Source: Eudromia elegans (taxonomy: Eukaryota > Chordata > Aves > Tinamiformes > Tinamidae). Taken from it: DNA of 64,000 bases. The number at the start of each line of letters is the position of its first letter. Within the stretch, counting starts at the first letter, position 1. Positions 28,311 to 40,300 of the stretch are shown in pieces. The notes under the pieces are model-generated. The model was given only the letters and a program-made list of their open reading frames with translations, did no database searches and was not told the DNA's origin. The DNA lies in contig PTEX01000012.1 of assembly GCA_003342815.1 (NCBI GenBank), forward strand, positions 6,884,841 to 6,948,840, given 5' to 3'. Position numbers and translations under genes: made by a program.

Positions 28311-28840
28311 ATTACCTTGATCCCCTTTTTATTGGAAACATCCACTGACTTCCATGATTGCAGAATTAGACTCTTAAATAGGTTTCACAGGACTGTGAAT
28401 CTTGGCCCTAGGCAGTCACCTATTTTGATCTTAGCCCTGACTAACAGATGCTCTGTCACACAGCAGTAAATCTCTGCAGCCCTAGGACAATAATGGATCA
28501 AGGAATACACTTGCTAGAGGTCTTCTCGGCTGAGAAGATAAGAGCTCCTCATTTAACAGAGCACTTGAGCGAGACGCAGCAAGCTGGGTATGGAGGTCGA
28601 TGTTGGTGCTGGTTTACCCTCTGCATAAATAACATTGTCCCCGGTTACTCCCAGCCCATCTTCTCCCATGCCAGATACAGTTGGGCCATGCTTGAGTAGG
28701 GCAAAGTCTTAGGGCAGCAAGAACTGCTCTACCAAAGGCCTCTCCACAGGGTTTTGCAGACCACGTGTAAGACTTGATGGGTCTGTCTGAGAAGACTGCC
28801 ACTCATGTTGAGGAGAATGAAACGCACACTTTGCTCTGCA

Positions 28841-28904
28841 GAGATGGGATTACTCATGCGCCTAAAATTAAACATGTGGTTAAGTGCTTTGCTGAATCAG
28901 GGCC
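28841..28904. repeat. MITE-like repeat, copy B (right half)
   Basis: The block ends TTAAGTGCTTTGCTGAATCA then GGGCC, the best preserved example of the right terminus of the family seen at 28195 and 33836. Upstream it reads GGGATTACTCATGCGCC and AAATTAAACATGTGG, which aligns to the 59698 copy. No left terminus is recognisable. Confidence 0.6.
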
Positions 28905-29165
28905 AGAGAGATGGAAAATGAGTACTGCCAGTACTGATTCTCCCCATCCTCCTTTCCACGCAGCTGCCTGCTGACGCCTGCTGACTCTTTTGTAAATAAG
29001 TACTGTGGCTATAGTACTTTATTAATTACTCAAAGAAGCTGGGCCATATCCAAAGTCCTGGCCAAGCTGAGGTCCTATTTAGACAAGACTTCCATTAACG
29101 CCAACTGAAGGTTTGACTCCATGATGATAAAAATGGGATCCTGTAGAATGAGAAGACAGTTGTTC

Positions 29166-29384
29166 CTAATATAACAGATAGAGATGAGGTTTTCACCCTC
29201 TCTGGCAAGAATCAAATTGGTGTGAAAGATTAATCTGCAGACATTTCCAAAGCAAAGGTAAATTTTCTACTGGGAAACACACAGTAGGGACTTTTCTCTG
29301 CTTTTCTTCTGTGTAGACTAAATCAGTTAACTTGTCAAATCTTTTATCAGGAATGGGTTGAAGGCTTTTGTTTTACCATAAATA
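29166..29384. repeat. Degenerate dispersed repeat, copy 2 (~220 bp)
   Basis: Partner of the block at 27560-27786, about 1.6 kb downstream, with the same landmarks in the same order and modest length differences from small gaps. It has no coding capacity. Confidence 0.5.
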
Positions 29385-29716
29385 ACTCTTACAAGACCTG
29401 ACAAAATGACATACATTTGTTCACAGCAGATTTATTATTAACAGATTTGCTCATTTAACAAGTCTGGTAATAATTATTAATTCGATTCATCACACAAAAG
29501 CCTTGTGGTCACGTTAAATTGTTTCCTTGATTATAGAACAAAAAAGGCAAGCAAGGGTGTGGAATCTGTGTGTGAATCAGGAAAAATGTCATATGTGTGT
29601 GTTTGACATAAAAGACTGATCACATGACAAGCATCTGGAATTCATGCAACATAAATTCAGTAAATCACCATATTGTTTCATTCCCCAACCACTTTCAGAA
29701 TGATTTTACATTTTAC

Positions 29717-29737
29717 TTTTTTTTTTTTTTTTTTTTT
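29717..29737 (+). repeat. Poly(T) run of 21
   Basis: Homopolymer in AT-rich intergenic DNA with no recognisable attached element. Confidence 0.95.
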
Positions 29738-30269
29738 AAGAAAAGGTTGTGTTTTGTTATCCAAGTAAATATCCCATGGAAAAACAGTTGAGATAAAGCA
29801 TTGAGATAAATTATAAGATGTAGTACAGATATTAAAGCTTAATTAACTAAAGGTTTAAAGGTTTCTTTTTTTTATAATTATAAACCTATAGATGTTCTGA
29901 TGAATAAAAATGACAGGGCTTTAGTAGGTATTGTACTACCATTTGAAATGTGGGCATTTGATGTTTGGAATCAAAATAGCTAGTACAAAATAGACAAGAT
30001 CTAACTTTTCAGAAAGCACTGTCTTCCACTCTCACAGTAGAAGTAAGTTTAAAAGATTTTAATTTTCAGTAGTATGTGTGTTTGCTGTTACACTGAATCA
30101 ATATAAGACTTGAAAATGAGGATTCTGGAATATTTTTTTCACAAATCATTTAACTTACCTGTTTCTCCACTTGTCAGTTTATAAAATAGCATATTAGTAG
30201 TGACTTTCTTTGAAATAATGTTGTAAAATAGAATTACAATTATAAAAAGCCTGAAGATATTAGATGAAG

Positions 30270-30440
30270 TGATATGTAAGTACACACTTCTATATAAATA
30301 AATTAACATTTAAAATATAGCATATAGAAAACAACATATTATTATATGTAATACATATTTATATATCAAATTATATACATATGTATACAGATAATATTTG
30401 CATATAATACATAATTACATATTAAGTGTAAATAAATGCA
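30270..30440. repeat. AT-rich low-complexity block
   Basis: About 170 bases with very little G or C, made of TATA, ATAT and TAATA words (for example ATATATCAAATTATATACAT). Such blocks may unwind easily or act as matrix-attachment sequence, but nothing specific is visible. Confidence 0.85.
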
Positions 30441-33064
30441 TAGCAATTCTTGAAGCACACAATGTCTGTCATTACTGCCAGTGGATCTAGGTGTGCAAGA
30501 GGAGATATTCCACCTACCTGCTTTTTAAGAGACAGAGAGTTACCAGGCTGAACATTACAAAATGTAGAACTGGTCATGCACCTCTGCTGTGTTCCAGAGG
30601 GGAATAAAACCTCTTTTCCTTTCCTGATTTTCTCCTTGATGATTGTCACGGAGAAGGGCAACTCTACCTAGTTTGCCAGGTAATGCATCGCTTGTTGTAT
30701 AATATGCAAAGATGCTGAGGTGGGTCTGACCTTCCTGGCAAGAGTGAATTGCCTCTCATAAAAGGGGCCAACCCATAGCTCAGGTGTTGCAGTCTTTATT
30801 AGTGCCAGTCGTGTGTCTGTGGTGCCCAGGCCTGCATCATGCCATGCTTGCCAGCTCGGGTGTCAAGGTGAGGAGGAGGAGGAGTAGAGCTCCACCAGAC
30901 TCCTTGCTTCTAGCTGAGAGTCATTGGTGCTGGGGCTAAAAGCTGTCATCCATTAGCTCTCCTTGTGGCAGAACCAGCCTGCAAGATGGCTAAAAATCAA
31001 TTTAACCTGAGTAAGATGTGTTTTAAAAATACATGTTTTTGCTGCATCACAGTCATAGGGGAGTAAGTGCAGCGAATGAAAATCAGGAAAGGTAGCAGAG
31101 AGTTTTGGCTGTGTGTGCATGTGATTGAATACTAAATAATACAGCTTGACTATAACTTTTACATGACCAACACACTCTGGAAGGCGGTGATATTTGGAAA
31201 GATCAGCTAAAAGGCCTGTAGGGAGATAAAAGTAAATAATGCTGCACTCTGTCTAGCAGCAAAGGCTGGAGAGCACTGACCTGTGACTATTTACATCTGA
31301 AGGTTGCTATTCCCTGCCTACATCACCATCTCATCTTTTTTCAACCATTTTTAGTGCTGATGGAACTGATCTGAAAACAGCTCTTGCAGCCCTATCCATG
31401 GAAATCCAAAACTGGGCTAGATAGGAGCAGCTTGTTTTGTGAGATGGGGTGTGACAGTAGTCAAGAAAATATTTTACAGGTAACAGAAGCAAGAAACCTG
31501 AATGATTTACCCATCCAACCAGGGGATATTGGAAACTGGAATACCTCTATCAGCTCTTAAAAACAGTTCAAAATGGTGAGGTCCTTCTGGCTACTGTACC
31601 CTCAGTACGATAGCCAACCAGCCTGCAAGTCAAGCAGGACATGCCAATTAAGAATGACTGGAACCACTGGACTGTTACTGTCAGGCCTGAGTAGTTTCTG
31701 AACTGTGCAGCCACAAGTCATATGGCTCTGTTTGGGCAGTGTCTAGTTTTGGTCTTGAAAATGAAATCCTGATTTTCTGGATTGTTACCTCCTATACAGA
31801 GGCCAGCCGGTGCATGTAGCACCCTCAGCCAACCCAGTGGTGTGTGCTGAGCCAAGGGTTCACAAAGTCGAGTTTGAGTCATAGAAATAAAAATCTTTCA
31901 TGGAGAGTGATTTTAGCTTCTTGAAGCTCATGAGAGGAGAGTGATAAAAGAGCACGAAGCATGAGATAAGATCTGTGAGCAAAAGCTGGGGGATGATCTG
32001 CTACATTTTTGGTATTATGTGAGACATTGAACAATCATCAACAAAATCTGAAGGTGATAAGTGCATCTCAGCAGAAGATCTTAAGACAGGTTACAAAACA
32101 ATAGCAAGAGTTTATGTGGTCTAGTCCAGTGGCCAAATACAGAAAACCGCAATGTTTGCTTGCCTGAGCAGAAGTTGACTATACCCCTGGCATAGGGCCT
32201 GAGAGTGGAAACTCGGTGTGATGGCCAAGCAGTGCTCAGGAAGAAGCCAGACGCTTCCTCACATAGCACCGGGGACTGTGTGGGCGACCCTGGCCTCTCT
32301 GCTCAAGGGTGGATCAGGAAAGGTGCCAATGGCCAAAGCAATGTTCCTTGAGTATGTTAGTGGGAAAAGGCAGAGCAGGAGGATGGGAAGGTAGAGTGAG
32401 ACACAAATAGCAGTTCTGCAGCTCCCATCACACAAACAGAGTGGTCTGAAAGAGCAATTGAGGACTGGAAACAGTTTGTCCTGCAAATGACCTTATGAGA
32501 CAGAGCAGCTGGCAAAGGACTCTCTGTCAGTTAGGGAAAGCAGGAGTCCTCTGGGTTACTTGGGTTACATTGGGAAGAGATAGGAGACTTCAGATGCTCA
32601 GCCCTAGAATCCTATGGCAAAGAGTTAAGTCTAAGGGTCATGCTGGCCATGGACCAAAGTGGTCCAGCTACACACAACTTAGTATGAGCCTGAGGACCTA
32701 GTAGGTAATGAATAAGCAGCCCTTCCCTGAGGTTGCCACGAATTTGAGGGCAGGAATAGTCTAACAACTGCATGGAGATGAATGGAAGGGATCACTAGGC
32801 AGACCAACATATGATAAAATTTCACTGCATACTGGTATTGCATGTTGCATGTGTTTTTGCTATGAACAGTCAATGTTGAGGAAAATACGAAATAACTAAA
32901 CTTTTATACAAGTCTTGGTAACCCCTCTGTTCCAGTATATGCAGTATCCATGCTAATCTAATGATGCAACTAGTAATTTTAATAAGACTCCTCCCCGAGG
33001 AGACTTAGCAGCTGGAAGACTAAAATTTGGACTCAACAGAACATCCCAACAGGGAAGAATTTGC

Positions 33065-33103
33065 TTGTTTGTTTGTTTGTTTGTTTGTTTGTTTGTTTGT
33101 TTG
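33065..33103 (+). repeat. (TTTG)n microsatellite
   Basis: Thirty-nine bases of nearly ten perfect TTTG units. The reverse frame reads KQTNKQTN and gives a spurious ORF. Confidence 0.98.
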
Positions 33104-33519
33104 GAAAATTCACCTCTCAATGTTTCAAAACTACCTCTGTAATGTATCCAAAGTGTGATGGATAGCAGGGTAAAATCTGCAGGTGACTCCAAGAGAGGAG
33201 ATTCAAACAGTAGAGTAGTGGTGACTGCCTTGCCTGCAAGGCCAGGCTGGAAATGGAGACACAGACCTGTGCTAGCCACCAAGTGTCTAGCAGTGGTCAC
33301 CAAGGGTCACTTTCTTAATAGTTTTGCCACATGTTTTCCAGAATCTGAGGCACCACAAACCCACCATCGCCATTCTAATGCCTGAAAGTAATGTTGAAGT
33401 TGTGAGAACCACCCGAAGAGCCTGAGGACACCATTCAGCTTGGTATTGACTCAGTATTAGCTGAGTGCCTCTTCTGCAGGGGTAGGACACAGTGGAGAGG
33501 TCACTGGATCTGGAGAAGC

Positions 33520-33558
33520 CTTGTAGAGTTCCCTGAAGACTTGTAGAGCCCTGTGAAG
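33520..33558 (+). repeat. Imperfect ~20-bp tandem duplication
   Basis: CTTGTAGAGTTCCCTGAAGA is followed by CTTGTAGAGCCCTGTGAAG, two adjacent copies with a few differences. Noncoding. Confidence 0.8.
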
Positions 33559-33835
33559 TTTGAGTGATTGGGAGCACCACCGATCAATAGTTTACACTAC
33601 GATGTGATGAAGTCTAAAAGTGTGATTAACAGAGCAATTAAATTATCTTGCTTCCAGTAGAGACCTGAACCTGCATTTCTTTTTCAGTACTATAATTTTC
33701 AGCTAGTTTAAAGTCCTCCTTAATTTCAATTGGAGCTCTTATTGTAGCTTTATAGAGGCACAGTGAAAAATTATGTTATGTTGTCAGCAAAAACTATTAG
33801 ATTATGATCCTTTAATCATCTATATTGAGCATTAA

Positions 33836-33951
33836 GGGCCTGATTCAGCAATGTATTTAAGCATGTGCTGAATTTTTAATTATGAACAAAGACTATTGTT
33901 ATTCAGAGGAGCATTTAGCCACGTGCTTGTATGTTTTGCTGAGCTGAGGCT
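33836..33951. repeat. MITE-like palindromic repeat, copy C (~116 bp)
   Basis: The left end is GGGCCTGATTCAGCAATGTA, then TTTAAGCATGTGCTG. The right end is AGCCACGTGCTTGTATG, then TTTTGCTGAGCTGAGGC, its imperfect inverted complement. The length matches the copy at 28195. It is noncoding. Confidence 0.6.
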
Positions 33952-34349
33952 TGAGAGCAAAAAGGAGGCATCTGGCACTTACCTAAGAGCAATACAGTGT
34001 GAGTCATACTAGTGGAACTGAAGCTGTGACCACAGAGGATTATTACACATAGTGGTCTTCGAACCCTATGCTTTAATAATAAGAGAAATGAAAGATCTGC
34101 TTATCCCAGGTTTGGAGTTCTGAAGTGCCTTTTGCAGTTTGAAGCTATGTTGCTTTACCAGTGTCCTCTAATTCCTTGTTAATCTAAGAAGATGAATATG
34201 GGAACACCTTTTCGTTGTGCTCTCCACCAGACAAACACTTCTCAACATACTGCGGTGACCACAGAACATGAGTCCAATTTTCAGTTGATTGTAAAATCAA
34301 TCAAAATGCTCCCACTGATTCTAGAGAAGCTGGATCAGGCCTTGGATGA

Positions 34350-37300
34350 GTCACCACCTGGACAAGCACCACTTGAAGCACCTCTTGCCTTGACTTTGCA
34401 ATGTGGGAGAAGATCAGCATCTCCCAGCAGTGACTAATGAAGGTTTGGGTCGGAGAATCATTTCCTGACCTTAAAGAAGTCTGCTTACAGCAGCACTTAT
34501 CTCAGCTCCTTTCCAGATGTTATGATGCTATGGCCAGTGGCTTGAGCTCCTTAGGGTGCCCTCAGGGCAGCTGAGCAGGGTCTGTCATCACCTTGCATAG
34601 CCTCTGGTGGGCTTTGCTCTGGCAAGCCTGTACCACAGTGCTAAGGGAAGACTTTGAACCCCTGCCCACGCAAGGAAATAAATTAGATAACTCACCAACC
34701 GAACATCAGCTGTTCTATTTGCAGTGCCCAGGACTATTTAACTCTTAGTATGACTGATTAACAAATATAATGGAAAATTGATTTCTTTTCCTGCTCTATA
34801 GGGGGAAAATCAATGCAGATTAAGAACAGGATGAACAGCAAAAGGGACGAAATAAGACTAAAAGTTCAACTGGACCCCAGAACAGAAACAACAGTCTATA
34901 TCTAAAACTGCAGGGACACACAACCTTTCTAAAGACACCTAAGTCTCTGCACCAGTAAAGTGATCTCAAACTTAAAAGCAGATTGAAAATATCTAGGGAG
35001 TCTACACATAAATAGAGACAGTAATGCCTCAACACCTGCTAACAAAAACAGTCCCTTTTTGTTATGAATGGCCTCAGAGTTAAAATACTGCCTAACAATA
35101 AACTCCTTCATCATTTTATCACAAATTCTTCAAAGGCATTTTAGAAATATTTCTAAACCATTTGGTTTTATTTAGGATTTGAAGAGACAAATGCTGCAAT
35201 CAGGAGGCAAGACAAATAGATGGAAGAAATGATTATCCTTCAGTCCCTGTGATCTAAAAAGAATAAGAATAACATGCTCCTTTCCTGATCTTATATAAGA
35301 GCTGACAATATGGCATTGAACCGAAACTCTCCTACTGGAGTGAATTCATCCTGCACTGTACACCAAGGACTTCTGGAACAGGGACTTTGGTGACCTTCCT
35401 AGAAAGCCATTCCCTGCTGCTTTCTCATTTGTCACTGTATGGCTCCTCTCTGGACCTTCCAATCTGGGACTTCCAGCTTAATGCATAAGGTTGGCAGTCA
35501 TGCCCTCACCTCTTTGTAGTCACTTGCCTTAATTTGGAATAAAAGTTAGTTTTGACAAGACATTTTTAGTCTTCTCTGCTATTTTAGAGTTCCCTGAACC
35601 CATTCAAACAAGTCGTTGGTGGGTTTGGCTCCTTTCTGAAGGTATGCAAACACATCTATTTGCTCCTCACCTAAAGGAGAAGTTGACTGTGACTGTTGTG
35701 TGGTGCTCCAGGCACTCAAGGTCTTCTGAAAGCACGGTAGCGAGTAGCTACTCTCTCCAGTAGTGGTAAGTGCTGTTTTGGGACGCACAGCTGAGATTGT
35801 TGTTCTGCTTTGTACATCTTCTCAGAACACTTTCCACTCCTGGGGAAAATACTGGGTACTAGTTATAGCAAAGTTCATCCTCACTCTATTTTGACAATGG
35901 GGTTAAGAAGAGTGATTTCTCACATTAGAAATCACATTCTACCTAGCAAATTAGGAGTATTTGACGTCTGTTTCTCTGATTCCTCAGAGCTCCTAAAATG
36001 TACTCAGAACTTTCCCAAAGCACAGGAGTCTAAGACAGGAACACTGGAAGAATTATCCCAAGAGGAAAGTAACTGGAAAGCACAACACGTACCAGCCCAA
36101 CCTGCAGCTGCCTGAGATATGGGGATCCTCCACTGTCTCAAGAAGCTCGTTCCCACCCTGTGCTCCCACTTTTTATGTCCTCTGTTGACTGTGGTTTTGC
36201 CTGCCCATTGAAAAACTGTGAATTTCAGAAAACTTAATAAACTCAAATTAAAACACTCAACTTAAAAGGCTGCAATAAAAGTGATTGCAAGAGATATGAA
36301 CCAGATAAATGTGTCCTCTTGATAAATAGCTATTTAGTTTTTCTCCAGAAAAATAATTCATTTTCGCATATCTCCCCACTAGATGCTTGCTTTTAAAATG
36401 TTCATTACAGAGACTATGAGAAACTTTCTCTGAAGCCTAGTTCAAATGTATGCAAAAAAGGAGACGTTTCTCCTTATTTTATGTTTTTATGTTAATGGTC
36501 TTATAGCAGTTTTCCAGAAGTGTAGGGCAAGTGGCAGAAAGAGCTCCATCTACAGACATCCCATGCCAGACGCCAACTAACTTAATTGTTTCATGGAGGC
36601 AATGCCAACTCATGAACTGAGGATTTGGGCTGGTAGTCACAAAATCAGGCTTGACAATCAGTTCTATTCTGCTGGCATCACTCTGGGTTGCTTTAAGCAT
36701 CTTTGGAGTCTCGCTTGGTAGCTCTTTCGCCTGCTTGTTGCTGCTCTGCAGCCATGGGGAAGAGCTTATCCGGCAGGATTCATGCGTAGCTTTGTCAGTA
36801 CCCCCTCTTCAAAGCTAAAGAGGGCCTTTGATTTAAGCTGGCTAGGATTTGCACACAGAGCAACTTTCTCTTATCTGATTTCAGCTGTGACCGGGGGAAA
36901 ACACTACTTCATGAGTTATTTGTATATGTATAGGACTATGTCACAGAAGCATTTTATCAAACTACCATCTTCTGCTGCTAATGGAAAGCATCCAAACGAG
37001 CCCAAATTGGGCAAGTCACTCAGACCAAAAAGGATGAACGGAGAATTTGCAGACACTTAAATGTATAAAATAGTGTTTTAAAATGGGTGGTTTATTCAGA
37101 AAAGTGGGGAAAAAAACCACCAAAAAGGACCACACTTAAACCTTGCAATATATAAATCTGCATTATCTAGGTTGAATCAAGGGAAAGAGAGGAGGATTAC
37201 ACAGGTGATGGAAAAGACAGCTTCCTGGAAGCAGCTCGAATATGCCTATGTTTTCGACAGGTATATGCTGTGGGTGCTGAGGATAGGGTGGCGAGCCAGA

Positions 37301-40300
37301 AATCAGTCAAGGATACAGATATCAGCAATGGATTGGTGTGAAATCCTAGGCCAGAATGCTGGTATTAGAGCTTTAATAGAAGGAGACAACAAAGCAGGTA
37401 TGTGAACCTCCCCTCTCAAGCAGCCCTTCACATGTGCATGTGATTAATAGCTGTGGTAAGGGGCGAGTGAATAAGAGCCTGATGCCAAATGGATATCAAT
37501 GGGATCAAACCATGCATTTGGCAGATATAGGAAGGAGTATTCATTGTTGTACACGGAATAAAGGAGATTGCACAGCAACTCCCTGAACCCCTGGTAGAGC
37601 ACTGGCACTCAGACAAGAATCTGGCTGTAACCCTGTACAACAAGGGCCATGCATGTACACATGTGCACACAATTACATGGCATGAACGTAACAAGAGAAA
37701 ATTGAATATAAAATATTACAGAAAGCCAATAATTCTGGTTTATATCTTTCTTTCTCCTTCAGGCAGAAAAGAACCTGGCTATTTTAAAATCTGGGATCTA
37801 TTTACATAGCCAAATGTAATGCTCTTTCTTGTGCAAAATAGGTTAGGAAAGAATTTAAAATGTCAACATTCCCTAGACCTGTTTATCTCTTTTCATGCCT
37901 TCCTCTCTATTAAGTATTAAGGAACAGACAAGAGATGATAGAAAGTGTGACAGTTCTGCTCTGCTGAAACTATGACTAGTCATACCAGCTGCAAATATAA
38001 TCCAAAATCTCTGACGATGTACCTATGTGACAAAATATGGGTTTAACCATATTGCAGAGAGCATATGGCAAAATCTTTCTGTTGACAAAACAGGTGGTAT
38101 CTTTCGCTTGTAAGCACATGCAGGAAACCAAATGCAAACGTTTACATGGAAAGCCAGTATTTTTCATGAAATGTATTCCATGGGATATTTTGGTTCGCAA
38201 GAAGTCCTGGTGGAAATGGAAAGCACGATATTATTTTTTTACCAGCATTCTTTATAAATAATAATGAAAAACAAGCCCAAGATCCTGAATTCTCTTAAAG
38301 GTGGCTAGAGACTGAGCACAGACCATTTTTACTGTTACCAGTGCACAAAGACTTTGCCATATATGGGCCAGTTTGGTGATGGTGAAGTTTATGAGAACAA
38401 GAATTATGTATATTTTGCCCAGGAAATAACCTAAGCAAAAGTTACCAAAAAAAAGAAAAGAAAGAAAAGATGAAATAATAAATTTAAATGCTGCTGCTTG
38501 TCAAAATATAGGGAATTTTCTTCCCTATGTTGAATTTTCTTCCCTATGTTGCTGTGCATGAGAGAAGAAAAGAGCCTGACCAGGCCCTCTAAAAGACTTT
38601 TTCTTCTCTGTACCCTGGAGATTATAAGTACCTTTCAATTTATAAAATTCTATTCTAAATGGGCATCTCTAGCAGAATATATAGTAAAGATAATGGGAAT
38701 TCACTATGTATATATAAAAGCTTTACCCAATCAATAGACCTACGAATCACAGCAAGTACACAATTCCATACCCAGCTGCTTGTGTGACACAGCAGGGAAG
38801 AAATCTGGGTCACCTGCATATCCTGAGTCACTGCAGTCCTTTTAGAGCTGTGAGCGTTCCACTAAACTGATTAAACTTCCACAATGAACCTCATGCACAA
38901 AAAAACAGTATTTTACATTTCATTTTTGCTGTTTTTTTGTACATCTGCAACTGAAAGAACCCGTTACCTTAGTTCTAAATCAACTTGGTAATGTCTTTAA
39001 TTCACTAAAAATTAAAGAGAATGTGAGAAAGTGACTTATTGCTGACATATGTTAATTACATTTTAAAGTAGAGAGATAGAGGCCATCTGAAATTTCCATG
39101 CAGGATTTCACATACGCAGAGAAGATATTTCTCAAATTAAGCAAGCAGAGAAGAAGACAACCTAATTTATTTTGGGGAAGATTACTGCTGTTTCTGTTTT
39201 ATCATTCATTAAGAACCTAGAACCCATTGATGATCCTCTCTGGACTTGTCTATATGACAAGGCAAATTGACTTTGGTTCCAACAATATTATGAAAAATCA
39301 AACCAGACCTGTTTAGAAGGAGTCAAAGGTTTACTCCTTATAATAATTTTCCCTTGTTTATTTGACTCTTGAGAATTATGCTTGCGCTGGTATTAGATAT
39401 GTTTCAGCAATGTTGACGTTCTCTCTAAAACAAGAATAATCATGGTTTTCCTGGCTTTACTTCATGCTTATACACTATGAAGCCAAAATTGTGCTGAAGT
39501 AAAGAAGTAAATTAGGTTATTCTATAGCAAATCTGTAGGGATTGAGGTGGAAATTACACTTGCATCTTTGGCTGGTTTTCGTCTGCTGTGGGACGAAGGT
39601 CTAGAGTTGCTGCCATAGAGACGTATCTCCTTTTTGTCTAGTTTTCACAGCATGTGTCCCAGGTTGTACATTTGAGGGACAAATGAAGTAGAAATAGACA
39701 GATCTAGACTAAAATTAAACTGTCTTTCAACATCTGCATCACAAGGGAAATGTCAGTGCCCTGAAAAGTACAGGACTGATGGACAGTATGATGACTCACT
39801 TCTTGCTATGGGAAGGAAGATGACAAGAAACAGATTTTCATCTGTTGACGAAGCTTTTCCATCTACTGGGCAATATATCTGCCAAGAAATGATGAGAGAC
39901 AGGATATGATATACCCCTCATACTCCCTTTCCTCCACCTGCACCAAATCCAGGCTGTGCGTCACAGTTTTCTTGGTTAAGTTGCAGGCGTCCATCTATCA
40001 AGCAGGTCTTTTCTCAGAATTAAGGTCTTAGGCAAATTAATCCCCAGGATAATTCTATTGTGTTTTGTCTAAGGAAATGTCAATTAGTGTGAATGGAAGG
40101 ATGATCTCATGATGAAAGCGAATGAAGGACTGGGAATCAGAGCTGGGGTCTAGGATAGATTCCAGTTCTGCTACAAGGTGATCTCATATGCTATTGATAA
40201 ACTGATATAAATGATAGTTGCTTCAATTTCCACCTGCATAAAATGGGGCTAATTCTAGGTTATTTTCATAGCCATGTTTTAGGGATGTATATTTCTTTGA

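Larger units (their letters stand above)
29400..33835. other. Intergenic DNA, no gene recognised
   Basis: AT-rich with the low-complexity block near 30.3 kb and the TTTG microsatellite. ORFs are short and lack domains. Nothing else is supported. Confidence 0.55.
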
